The translations under genes and the position numbers were made by a program. A stretch of DNA of 64,000 nucleotides from Vesta saturnalis (Eukaryota; Arthropoda; Insecta; Coleoptera; Lampyridae): positions 5,171,222-5,235,221 of the forward strand of contig JARFJB010000821.1 of assembly GCA_036346205.1 (NCBI GenBank). Direction: 5' to 3'. The number at the start of each line of letters is the position of its first letter. The stretch's first letter is position 1. Shown here one piece after another: positions 54,891 through 64,000 of this stretch. Under the pieces are notes generated by a model. It made no database searches. It was not told the origin of the DNA and saw nothing but the letters and a program-made list of their open reading frames with translations.

Positions 54891-56267
54891 CTAATCACAT
54901 TGGTTACATTTGTAATCATAAATTGAAGAGTGCTTTTTAAGATGAATTTTTAAATTATATTTCTTATATGTCACATAATCACATTGGTCACATTTGAACT
55001 TATAACTTAAAGAATGTTTTTTAAGATGAATTTTTAAAGTATCTTTGCGATTTGTTGCATAATCACATTGGTCGCATTTGTATTCGTAACTTGAAGAGTG
55101 ATTTTTAAGATGAAATTTCAGTTGACTTTTGTGTTTTGCTGCATAATCACATTGGTTACATTTGTAATCATAACTTGAAGAATGTTTTTTAAGATGACTT
55201 TTTAAACTATCTTTGCGATTTGTTGCATAATCACATTGCTTGCATTTGTATTCGTAACTTGAAGAGTGATTTTTAAGATGAAATTTCAATTGGCGTTGGT
55301 GTTTTGCTGCATAATCACATTGGTTACATTTGTAATCATAATTTGAAGAATGTTTTTTAAGATGCATTTTTAAATTATATTTCTTATGTGTTTCAAAATC
55401 ACATTGGTCGCATTTGAACTGATAACTTGAAGAATGTTTTTTAAGATGAATTTTTAAAGTATCTTTGCGATTTGTTGCATAATCACAATGGTCGCATTTG
55501 TATTCGTAACTTGAAGAGTGATTTTTAAGATGAAATTTCAGTTGACTTTTGTGTTTTGCTGCATAATCACACTGGTTACATTTGTAATCATAACTTGAAG
55601 AATGTTTTTTAAAATGAATTTTTAAACTATGTTTGTGATTTGTTGCATAACCACATTGGTCGCATTTGTATTCATTACTTGAAGAGTGATTTTTAAGATG
55701 AATTTTGAAATTATATTCCTTATGTGTCACATAATCACATTGGGCGCATTTGAACTCACAACTTGAAGAGTGTTTTTTGAGATGAATTGTTAACCGAGCT
55801 TTGTGATATGTTTCATAACCACATTGGGCACATTTGAATTCATAATTTGAAGAATGTTGTTTAAGATGGCTTTTTAAATAACTTTTCCAATTTGTTATAT
55901 AATCGCATTGGTCACATTTATATTTAAAATTTGAAACGCGTTTTAAAGCGTCACGTTTTAAATTTTGCTGCACTGGTGTTGAACTATTAAATTGGTTATT
56001 TTCACACTGTACATTTGTGACGAGTTCGACACTACTTTTCTTTATAAGTTTTACTTCACTTGAGCTAACATCATTGAGAACAGAGTTGTCTTTGTTCTTA
56101 ACATTCACATCTGTAGAAATGATGTCAAGTTTTGTACTACTAGAGCCGCAATCAATTTCTTGTTTTATTAAATCACTATTTATAACAAGATATTGGGTTA
56201 GAAGTGAATTTATTCCTTCTTCCTCTTTAGTTTCTACTTTAATAAGTTTCATGTCAATCTCGGACAT
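54891..56267 (-). CDS. C2H2 zinc-finger protein, 12 full fingers, prematurely stopped (copy 2)
   Basis: This is a 458-residue frame starting MSEIDMKLIKVETKEEEG, paralogous to 1535-2800. The leader is nearly identical to copy 1. Twelve complete fingers follow, and a thirteenth stops after YKCNQCD because the next codon, TAC (Tyr) in copy 1, is TAG here. The finger pair ending KSQLKFHLKNH and DTLKIHLKKH occurs twice (about fingers 5-6 and 10-11), so a two-finger segment was duplicated within the array, and the finger count differs from copy 1. It is probably still translated and DNA-binding, but lacks the last fingers. The linker style is the same, HSSSYEYKC. Confidence 0.82.
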   Translation of the reverse strand: MSEIDMKLIKVETKEEEGINSLLTQYLVINSDLIKQEIDCGSSSTKLDIISTDVNVKNKDNSVLNDVSSSEVKLIKKSSVELVTNVQCENNQFNSSTPVQQNLKRDALKRVSNFKYKCDQCDYITNWKSYLKSHLKQHSSNYEFKCAQCGYETYHKARLTIHLKKHSSSCEFKCAQCDYVTHKEYNFKIHLKNHSSSNEYKCDQCGYATNHKHSLKIHFKKHSSSYDYKCNQCDYAAKHKSQLKFHLKNHSSSYEYKCDHCDYATNRKDTLKIHLKKHSSSYQFKCDQCDFETHKKYNLKMHLKKHSSNYDYKCNQCDYAAKHQRQLKFHLKNHSSSYEYKCKQCDYATNRKDSLKSHLKKHSSSYDYKCNQCDYAAKHKSQLKFHLKNHSSSYEYKCDQCDYATNRKDTLKIHLKKHSLSYKFKCDQCDYVTYKKYNLKIHLKKHSSIYDYKCNQCD

Positions 56268-56589
56268 TTCGAAGAATGTGTTGCTTAATCATAATTTTAT
56301 AATATTAGACTAAAAGCAACTCAAAGTTGCACAATAGATTATCGAGATATAGGCTTTAGAAAAGGAATCTTTTCTAAGAATAAAGGCATGTGATTTTGCA
56401 ATTTATCGTGGTACTATTGGCAACATTACTTGAGACAATGATAATTTTAAACACAAATCTTACTAAGATGGAGTACGTTCAAAAATTACAATCAGAGTTA
56501 CAGTGCCACCAACCAAACAAGTCTGTTGGGTAGGCAAAGTTACTTATTGGAATGGCTGCGACCGCACAGAAAAACGTGCCCAAAATTTC
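56268..56589. other. Upstream region of the zinc-finger gene, copy 2
   Basis: Matches 2801-3200 of copy 1 with small deletions, including loss of the segment with GCATCATATACATATG. Confidence 0.4.
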
Positions 56590-56757
56590 GAAAACTTGCA
56601 TGGTGATTCAACCGACATTTAATAAAACATGACGCAATATTTCGGATAATTAAATTTGGTTCAAGTCTTCGAAAATAAATTCTTCAGTTGGTGGGTGTGG
56701 AGGAACAAATAATTTTAAATTACGTATGAAATTATTAATTGTTCTGTTAATTAACAA
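56590..56757 (-). pseudogene. C-terminal half of the 103-residue hypothetical protein (copy 2)
   Basis: Corresponds to the C-terminal codons of 3334-3645. The N-terminal codons are replaced by the GT tract at the word TTAATTAACAATT. Confidence 0.5.
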
Positions 56758-57178
56758 TTGCGTGCGCGTGTGGGTGTGGTGTGTGTGTGTGGGTGGGTGT
56801 GGGTGGGTGTGGGTGCGTGCGTGGGTTCGTGCGTGCGGGCAGGCGGGCGGAGTGTTTGGGTGGGTTGTTGCGTGCGTGAGTGCTTGCGTGGGTGTGAGTG
56901 GGTGTGTGTGGAGTGTGTGTGTGTGTGTGTGAGTGAGTGAGTGCATGACTGAGTGCGTGAGTGAGTGTGTGAGTGAGTGCGTGAGTGAGTGAGTGAGTGT
57001 GTGGGTGCGTGTGTGAGTGCGTGAGTGAGTGCGTGAGTGAGTGCGTGCATGAGTGAGTGCGTGAGTGAGTGAGTGCGTGAGTGAGTGCGTGCGTGGTGCG
57101 TGCGTGAGTGCGTGAGTGAGCGCGTGCGTGTGTGTGTGCGTGAGTGAGTGCGTGCGTGCGTGCGTGTGTGTGTGTGTT
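56758..57178. repeat. GTGAGTGC / GTGC / GTGG microsatellite (copy 2, expanded)
   Basis: About 420 bp of mixed GT words, rich in GTGAGTGCGTGA. The homologous tract in copy 1 is about 130 bp. Confidence 0.95.
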
Positions 57179-57589
57179 TAATTTTGATCATATCTTTTAG
57201 TGTTTTTAGTAATTGTTCAATTTTTGTTTTTCAACAAAATGATAAATTTGGGCTACTATATTCGGCAGCCCCTTCATAAATTTGATCAAAGAACACACAT
57301 AACGGCAAATTTGCATAAAGCAACAGCTTTTAAAATGCACAAAACGGTCTTTGCCGGTTCCACATGAATTGAATTAGGTGAACACTGAGGTCTAAATGTC
57401 CACCGCCACCACCACGATGCAAAACGCATTTTGCTGCACGCCACGTCGATTCGATGGTATTAGTATGTGCACCATCCCCTCGCCGAATTCATACTGTATC
57501 TTGAAATTTATGCAGGTGCTGCCGACTATACTACACCCGATAAATTGTGAACTTTGTGACAAAAACCATATTTAAAAAAAAAATTAGTA

Positions 57590-58170
57590 TGCCCATATGC
57601 GAAATGTACGTAAGTTGCAATGTATAGGTAAACCATAAAATTACGTTGATTGTTATGTGACATTTACCAAAAAAAATATTCCGATTTACGGGACCACTAT
57701 ATTGCAATACATAACAAAGAAATCTTTATGGAATCTAAAACATTCTCTTCATTAATCGGTAATAGAACACTAACATATACTTATATTTCATAATTGTATT
57801 TTTTACAGATGTCTTCTCATGGAAGAATGAAAAAGAAATAGAGATGAAGTGCTCATATAATCAAAGAAACTGGAATTAAAAAACTCAAAAGGAACAAAAA
57901 ACATATTATGTCTGTTATCGATTAGGTTTGAACAAGAAGGTAGCTTCAAATAAATGTAGAACAAGTCAAGACTTTGTTAAAATGCGATCCTGCTGCCCAT
58001 GAACATTTAAAATAGTACAGAAGTATGGTACATTTGAAGCTACTTTGTTCACGTCACACATTGGGCATGAATGTTCATTAAAACATTTAAGTCCTTCTTC
58101 GCTAGAAAGGACGAAGATAGCAGGTAAATTGTTATAGCTAACAGTATTACAATAATAATAAGTCATAGTT
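57590..58170 (+). pseudogene. Mutator-like N-terminal DNA-binding region, copy 2
   Basis: Partner of 4834-5459 with additional frameshifts (for example in the C2H2 segment near 57640). The intron-like GTAATA...TTTTTACAG is kept at about 57761-57810. The GTFEATLFT and HIGHECSLKHL region is partly preserved near 58030-58090. Confidence 0.45.
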
Positions 58171-58251
58171 GCTAATTTAAAACAAATACAAAGTGGAATT
58201 TAATAGGATTAAAACCATAGTTGGAAAATAATGACTAAAAAAGTAATCTCA

Positions 58252-58420
58252 ATCTGTCCCATGCGAATGCGACAGAGCATACATAGAAGAGAGCAGTAGA
58301 CCACTCAAAGTGAGAACTCAGGAGCATAAGAACAACATCCGCAAAGGACCAGGAATCACCGAACATGTCTAGAACGAAGACAAGCGCAATACACCGGCGC
58401 AACCACGACAAAGTTTAATA
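58252..58420 (+). pseudogene. PLE endonuclease fragment (copy 2)
   Basis: Equivalent of 5530-5705; CCCATGCGAATGCGACAGAG corresponds to the CECGRAYIG codons of the full PLE. Confidence 0.75.
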
Positions 58421-58422
58421 CA

Positions 58423-59000
58423 TACAAGGTGTCCGCGGGGAACTACGAAGAATTTGTATACGTATTCTTTGAACAATTTTAAGCAAAAACGATTATGTCC
58501 AATTTTTCCCAATTCCTAACCCCTAAGCAGAAGAAAAATATAAAAGTAAGTAAAGATCTTAACATCATCTTAAGTCTTAAAATTGTCATAAAATAAAACT
58601 TTTAATAACATTTTCATTAACTAATCAACAAGAACAAAACATAGCACAAAAATGCACATAAAATAACGAGGTGACAAACAAAAATGGTTACAGAGCTGCG
58701 AATGCGTGTGGCATTATGTGTGGAGGTTGGTGTAATCATTTTTGTTTGTCACCGCGTTATTTTATGTGCTCTTGTTAATTTGTTAATGAAAATTGTTATT
58801 AAAAGTTTTGTTTTATAATAATTTTAAGACTTAAGCAGCTGTTAAGAGTGTTCTCTTTACTTACTTTCACATTTTTCTTCAACCGCCCATATCTCCTTAG
58901 GGGTTAGGAATTGGGAAAAATTGCACATAATCATTTTTGCTTAAAATTGTTCAATGAATATGTATACGAATACTTCGTAGTTCCCTGCGGACACCCTGTA
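58423..59000. mobile_element. Fold-back MITE, copy 2 (better preserved)
   Basis: Ends TACAAGGTGTCCGCGG and, inverted, TACAGGGTGTCCGCAG. The arms are about 260 bp and the loop about 50 bp (58686-58736). The loop reads as the reverse complement of the loop in copy 1. No coding capacity. Confidence 0.88.
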
Positions 59001-59266
59001 TATATTGTGACGAATTGCGCTAAATTTAATTATATTAATCTTTAAATCAGTATATGTTTAATCTTAAATCAATTTCTGTTTGGGGATAGAGTTCAATTTT
59101 TGAAACTTCGTATATAATATGCTCCGATATTTGTGGTGATAGGGTTCTATATTTGTAATTAAATTAGCAAATCAAATAAAAATATTTAATTTTATATTAT
59201 TATTAAAATTTAACTGTTTTTGTGAAATCATAAGAAATTTTCATTTAACTCATGGAAATATTCATG

Positions 59267-59512
59267 TTAATACTTAAATTGTAATTTGTGATTAATAGTT
59301 TCAATGTGAAACAGACTTCGTTGGAATTTGCACAAATTACGTATGCGTTGCGTCCTTGCTAACTTAAATAAATCCAGCCTGTCAAAAATTTCGCCAAAGG
59401 ATCTAAAATTAGTGCGTACAATTTTGATTTTCTTCAAAGTAAAATTACTATTTTTATAATTACACCTGTTCATTGACTTTTCAGGTATTGATACATGTTG
59501 TCGCACAAACAT
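59267..59512 (-). CDS. 81-codon open frame kept in both duplicates (copy 2)
   Basis: Partner of 6530-6775, with MFVRQHVSIPEKS at the start and several amino-acid changes along its length but no frame break. No domain recognised; it may be a chance frame. Confidence 0.2.
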   Translation of the reverse strand: MFVRQHVSIPEKSMNRCNYKNSNFTLKKIKIVRTNFRSFGEIFDRLDLFKLARTQRIRNLCKFQRSLFHIETINHKLQFKY

Positions 59513-60399
59513 TTATATACAATCAAACAAAAAAACATAAATACAGGACATCAAAAGAATAATCAATGCAATGTTGGGTTATGATCGAAAAATTTGTTAT
59601 ATGTTGTTGCAATTTCCAAAGAATGGTCACACTAGGCTTGATACATATTAACATTGGACGTAAACTTCTTTCCATGTATCGATGATACTGTCTTGCTGTT
59701 GAAAATGGTGCTGCTTAATTTCCATAACTTCATCCAAATCCACTAACTTGTGATAAATTTTCCTCGTGGTAAATACGATGCACTTTGGTAATATACTCAT
59801 TTACTTTCAGACAAGCACTTTTATTTTATTTGTATATTTAAACGTTGATTTAAAAATTTACTAATTTTTCGGATTTAACTTGCGTTTTATTCTTATATAA
59901 AATTTTATATTTACTTGCACTTTTATTTTAGATGCCGATATGAAGTTAAATTTATTTTATACATCACTTCAAAAAAATAAACATCATATCCAAAATAACT
60001 GAAGGATTTTATTGACAAAAAAAATGCACATCAACCGATGTTTGAACAAGATTTCGGAATGAAACAATTACAATATAATCGACAATTATAATCGGTAACC
60101 TTACTTTTAAATTTTGTTATTGGTTAACACAATTGCTTTTGAAATCTCAACTCTACGTTGATCACGGTTCAAATCCGATAAAGTTAACGAAAATTTTAAC
60201 TTACATGTTAACAAATGCACTACTAGCACTGACTTGTTAGTCACCAAAAATTACAAAAGCAAGAGAGCGAGAAATCAGGAGCAATTACTTTTCTACGTTT
60301 CTCATGGATACCAAAGTTTTCAATTTTTTTCTACAATACATACAAAAGATCCTAGCATCTGATTTCTTTATAAAAAGCTGCAGATTTAAATATTGGTGG

Positions 60400-60860
60400 A
60401 ACTGTATTTAATAATTACTTTTCACTTGGATCAGTGCATTTGGAGGAACGTTCATCATTTGCGATACGCAAATGATGCTAAATTTGCTCTTCAGGTGTAG
60501 ATGCTAACCGCCTTAACTTTTTTGCCAACTGAAGAACTGACAGACAGCCAATATTATATAAATGACGAAGATATACAAATCTATAAGCGATTATTTTGAA
60601 GATGTGTAGATTAGTCGACCGAACAGACGTTTGCGCAGACCGGCTATGTTATGGAATAGCTATGAAGCCGCAGAAAATGACCTTCCCCGAACGAATAACA
60701 CTGTGGAAGGATGGCATCGGCGCTTTGAAGAACTTGCATCTGCCGAACTCCAAGCATATGGAAATTTATAGAAAATATGAAAAGAGTGCAGCATATGAAC
60801 GAAGTAGTCATCACGCAATTTGTTCACGGCAGTGAAGGACCACCACAGAAGAAAAAATAG
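60400..60860 (+). pseudogene. Mutator-like transposase C-terminal remnant
   Basis: In a frame read across indels: LRYANDAKFALQV and TALTFLPTEEL near 60460-60540, then IGRPNRRLRRPAMLWNSYEA and AENDLPRTNNTVEGWHRRFE at about 60605-60735. WKFIENMKRVQHMNEVVITQ-type codons follow near 60765. LPRTNNxVExWH is a hallmark of Mutator-like transposases, in the helical part containing the last catalytic region. Stops and frameshifts break it. It begins where the duplication homology ends. Confidence 0.7.
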
Positions 60861-60987
60861 CGTGATGTAAATATTAGAATAAAAAATTGTATGTCTAGGT
60901 ACGATGGTAGGGATAAGCTGCGTTTTTAAGGGGAAAAGCTTACAATTTAAATTTAAATATATAATTTCCAATGTTTTTGCTTTTTGA

Positions 60988-61035
60988 GCGCGACGTTTCG
61001 GAGGCGGAATCTACTTCCATCGTCAGGCTTAGTCC
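60988..61035 (-). ncRNA. Hammerhead-ribozyme-like motif (PLE copy 3, left block)
   Basis: Minus strand: CTGACGA, stem II GGAAGT/GCCTCC with mismatch, GAAAC, GTC. The core fits the consensus but stem II is weakened. Confidence 0.5.
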
Positions 61036-61144
61036 GGAGAAGGTTTGTTTTCGCACTTGAGTCGAATTCATATATGATGATTTTTTCCCAATCACTGACT
61101 ACTCTCAGATCCGAACTTGGTACCTTTCACTTACTAGTCTGGAT

Positions 61145-61192
61145 TTTCTGCTAGTGCGATGTATGTGGCCACGTACATCGCACTAGTAGAAA
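61145..61192. repeat. Hairpin of PLE coding sequence
   Basis: Two 24-bp arms (61145-61168 and 61169-61192) are inverted with two mismatches and no loop. Both correspond to the same PLE codons (KEATFIALAENPI region), so it marks a fold-back junction made when the copy was formed. Confidence 0.85.
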
Positions 61193-61328
61193 TTCCAATA
61201 AGCCAAGCTAGTGTGGAAATGAAACCCATATGGATTCCAATCATGCGCGAAGAGCTTAAGCGCAATACACCTGCGTAATAAGTTAAGGCGCAACATGCGC
61301 AATAATCTTCTGCGCAACATCGAAAAAG

Positions 61329-61329
<1 letters not shown>

Positions 61330-61364
<35 letters not shown>
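61330..61364. repeat. (TA)n microsatellite in PLE copy 3
   Basis: Lies between coding end and tRNA-like sequence, as in PLE copies 1 and 2. Confidence 0.9.
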
Positions 61365-61367
<3 letters not shown>

Positions 61368-61383
61368 CTAAAAAGTATATATT

Positions 61384-61458
61384 GGATTATTCAGTGGCTC
61401 AGAGGTAAGGGTGTCACAAGTAAGTGAAACGTGCTAAGTACGAATCTGAGTAGTCAAG
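61384..61458 (+). other. tRNA-like sequence in PLE copy 3
   Basis: GGATTATTCAGTGGCTCAGA at the start and AAGTACGAATCTGAGTAGTC at the end; related to 46566-46640 with small deletions in the middle. Confidence 0.6.
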
Positions 61459-61514
61459 TGCTTGGGAAAAAATCATAATATATGAATTCGACTCAAGTGC
61501 GAAAGCAGCCCTTC

Positions 61515-61570
61515 TCAGGACTAATCCTGATGACGAAAGCAGAGTCCGCTTCCGAAACGTCGCGCACAAA
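61515..61570 (+). ncRNA. Hammerhead-ribozyme-like motif (PLE copy 3, right block)
   Basis: CTGATGA (61527-61533), stem II GAAAGC/GCTTCC with one mismatch, GAAAC (61554-61558), GTC. The core is intact. Confidence 0.6.
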
Positions 61571-61615
61571 AAGCAAAACTGTGGAAATAGGCCGATCAAC
61601 TCAACTAATTCTTAC

Positions 61616-62414
61616 TTAATGCTTCAAAAGGACATACCCAGGTACTACGGTGTCGGTAAGTTGATTCCTATAAAAATTATTTAAAAGAAGCTGCGACTAC
61701 TCGCAAAACTATCATGTGCAAAACTAAACAGCTGATGGGTCAACGACCTATCCATTCACTTTATAATCTACGTTACATCATTCAAAGCGTCTTTCAAAAT
61801 GAACTTTTCGCCAAAATCAAAATAGCAAATACTCTAGTATTCAAATTCTCATAATCCATTACGTTAAAGCTTTGTTTAAATAATCAAATACTTCAAAGAA
61901 ATGGCACTGCAAAGTTGTGCAAATTAACACTTACCTCAAACAAATAAATTACTCATAAACGTAAAAATATTAGCGCTGTGAGTAAAGATGAGGATTACAA
62001 AATATGTACACTATACATATATGTATATTCAAAGTAACCATAATCCTGGAAAAATAAATAGTCAGCGAAATATCTAAGCACATGAAATATAACTCTTAAA
62101 TCAAATTTCAATAGTCCTACAACCCCAAATTTATCTATTTTATATATGCTAAATTTTAATTAACACCAAAAGAATAAAGAAAACGCCGAGCATCTAAATT
62201 TTACAAATCTGACAGTACATAATTTTATATAACATAAACAATCAAAACACGGTCCGAAATTCTAACACAGATTTTTTTGTTAATTTTTAATTAAAAACTA
62301 GTTGTATCAAATATGCTACAAAGCGGAAAAGTAATCAGAAAAATTAACAGGTATGAAATTCTTGTTTAGGCAGAAATGAAGTCCACATTTAGAACACTAT
62401 GTAAGAAAATGACG
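61616..62414. other. No recognised gene
   Basis: AT-rich sequence between PLE copy 3 and the last piggyBac. Confidence 0.3.
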
Positions 62415-64000
62415 ATCATTTAGGAAATTTGCGTGTTTGCCGTTCTTCGGTGTAAATAGGCCTGGCCATCTAGCCATACACTCTTTTGGAGGAATATATG
62501 AAATTGTTGCTGATCTTTTCTTTTTTCTACAATTTCTTTTTCATGATCCGTAGTGTGTCTTTTTGCTAAGCATTGAGTTGCTGTTGCATAAACAATAGGT
62601 AACTTCATCCCTGAAGTGAACCAGTTTCATATATTTTTGTTCCCCTTTCTGTATAAGAGGAAGGGAAAGGAAATGAACCAGGCATTGACAAGTTCCATAT
62701 CAAGAAGGAGATAGAATAATCTCATATACTACTTTATTTATTTAATTTTGATATGGTAGCGTCCTATAAGGCTATCCATGAGATCAACGCTTCCCACATA
62801 CTTGTTGTACTCTAGTACCAAATTTGGACAATCAATATTTATCCTCTGCTTGGTTTTTCTATCATACCTTTCAATTATGCTTTTGGAACGTGTCCACTAT
62901 ATGTTGATAACAAACAGACCGTCTTATTATCCCTCCAGGCAAATTTAACCGAAAACCTCGATCCAATTTCTTTATCTTTTCTTCTGATGGCAGCTTACAG
63001 CTTGGTAAACGATTACGTCTCACAGTGCCAGGTAATGCAACAAAGTCAAGGACGTATAATAGTTGTCAAAATAAATGACATAATTTTTTCCATTGCGAAC
63101 AATTCGTGATAACCTAACAACCACACTGGCAATAACTCCAAGGTTCGGTTCTTCTGGAAGACGATTTATTTCATCATTTTCTCTACCAGTATAAATCTCA
63201 AATTTGTATGAGAATCCACTAACATCACAAAATAAAAAGTTAGTAGCCCCATTTATGAGGCTTAGCTGGCATGTACTGTTTCACGTGATGTCTAGATTTC
63301 AAAGCACACATGCTCATCGACAGAAAGTTTTTCTTCCAGTGGAATACTTCGTAAGTTATGTAGGCGATCATAGTTAGATTTGTGTTGTCATTAAAATGTA
63401 TGGATTTTCTTATAAATTCAAATCTTTTTTCACTCATGACATTTTTTATTTGAGGAAATGACAACGAATTACTCCAATAGCTGCGGCAGTTAGGAATGTG
63501 TACTATGGACCTATAAAACAAATTCCAATATATTGATTTACATCTATACTGGTAAGCCCAGTAGGTCTATTTGGATTTTTCTGTATCGCATAAGCAATTC
63601 GGTTTATGAGGTTATCACCAAAGAAGTACTAGAAAAATGCATAGGGCGTTGACAACTCTAAAATATCAGTTGACAGCCTACTATTTCCATAATATTTTTA
63701 GCAGCGTCGTCGATTTTTAGATTTTTTCTTCCATGTAACATTTTCTGATGTCTGGGTAGTAAATCGAATCACCTAAATATCCAGGTTGAGGAATGACACC
63801 ATTTTCATTTGTGGATGCTCCAGGTTGCAGATTGATTGCAGCATTTCCATCTTCCGTGGTAACAACAACTGCATTATCGAATTCAACAGGTAGGGTATCT
63901 ATGTCTAGGACGCATTGGTCGTCACCTAAGCTATCGGCTAACATTATTTCATTATTGTCTTCTTTAGACTCGCTCAGGTCGCAATCATCATCGCTATTCC
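62415..64000 (-). pseudogene. piggyBac transposase remnant (runs off the window)
   Basis: On the minus strand an acidic leader enters from the right edge (about 64000-63717, SDDDCDLSESKEDNNE then MLADSLGDDQCVLDIDTLPV). Broken codons follow for STPYAFF, FFGDNLINRIAY and IQKNPNRPTGL. Then an open part (63240-63521) gives HIPNCRSYWSNSLSFPQIKN, ICEKRFEFIRKSIHFND-like codons, and MCALKSRHHVKQYMPAKPHK. After 63240 come YKFEIYTGREND, RNGKNYVIYFDNYYTS-like codons (second Asp), LALPGTVRRNRLPSCKLPSE-like codons, and near 62420-62600 the QCLAKRHTTDHEKEIVEKRK region. Frameshifts and stops are many. This lineage differs from the other piggyBac copies in the window. Confidence 0.82.

Larger units (their letters stand above)
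51985..60364. repeat. Segmental duplication, copy 2
   Basis: This is the direct-orientation partner of 1-7531. It is longer because it carries a 1212-bp MITE at 53228-54439 and an expanded GT tract. It lacks the part of copy 1 that encodes the N-terminal half of the 103-codon frame. Homology ends at 60364, where copy 1 continues into unrelated AT-rich DNA and copy 2 continues into a Mutator-like C-terminal remnant. Left of 51985 this copy shows the rest of the SINE and the piggyBac C-terminus, which copy 1 has beyond the window edge. Confidence 0.93.
60976..61615 (+). mobile_element. Penelope-like element, copy 3, rearranged remnant
   Basis: A left block (60976-61138) carries, inverted, a hammerhead-like motif and half of the tRNA-like sequence. 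Then come a hairpin made of PLE coding DNA, the last 45 or so codons of the endonuclease frame (about 61175-61315), (TA)n, a tRNA-like sequence, a hammerhead-like motif and the 3' end ATAGGCCGATCAACTC. The bulk of the coding region is missing. Confidence 0.85.

Noticed and set aside
56751..57191. 146-codon minus-strand frame rich in Thr, His and Arg
   Set aside because: It is a translation of the GT microsatellite; the same holds for the frames at 4153-4344 and 4172-4432.

Overview
This is an AT-rich eukaryotic window with the character of an arthropod genome, most likely an insect; no sequence here fixes the order or species. It is accessory, transposon-dominated DNA. I find spliceosomal-type introns, long C2H2 zinc-finger arrays, piggyBac, pogo, Tc1, hAT, Harbinger and Mutator-like DNA transposons, a BEL/Pao LTR element, a tRNA-derived SINE and Penelope-like retroelements (PLEs). 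There are no bacterial operons, rRNA genes or CRISPR arrays. The only genes that may be host genes are two copies of one C2H2 zinc-finger gene; a third copy survives as scattered pieces.

Layout. 1-7531 and 51985-60364 are two direct copies of one segmental duplication about 52 kb apart. Each holds, in order, a SINE inside a minus-strand piggyBac remnant, the minus-strand zinc-finger gene, a GT microsatellite, a remnant of a Mutator-like DNA-binding region, a PLE endonuclease fragment, and a fold-back MITE whose loop is inverted between the copies. 7532-11343 is AT-rich with no recognised gene. 11344-15467 is a decayed BEL/Pao element with one LTR. 19040-21893 is a Mutator-like transposase broken by a satellite-like block. 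22814-24668 is PLE copy 1, fused to a piggyBac remnant (24680-25607) that is interrupted by a 5.7 kb palindrome (25608-31331) and resumes at 31332. 31740-32340 is a Harbinger remnant. 32790-33231 plus 41123-41244 is a third, wrecked zinc-finger array split by a pogo-like element (33234-41120), which itself holds Tc1 and hAT remnants. 41249-44674 is a piggyBac cluster, and 44675-45807 is the 3' half of a second pogo. 45825-50730 is a spliced Mutator-like gene ending in a YqaJ nuclease domain, with a nearly full-length PLE (46412-49451) in one intron. After duplication copy 2 come a Mutator-like C-terminus (60400-60860), PLE copy 3 (60976-61615) and a last piggyBac (62415-64000).

How it fits together. 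The order of events can be read from nesting and target-site duplications: piggyBac entered a TTAA built into the zinc-finger repeat, a SINE entered piggyBac, the block duplicated, and a 1.2 kb MITE with a 9-bp target duplication then entered copy 2 only. The least expected signals are: hammerhead-ribozyme-like cores next to a tRNA-like sequence, placed as inverted terminal blocks in all three PLE copies; the giant palindrome with an acidic reading frame crossing its spacer-arm junction; matching 3' subterminal palindromes in two pogo elements with different terminal sequences; and the Mutator-YqaJ gene with intact splice sites. Every transposase seen carries at least one lesion.
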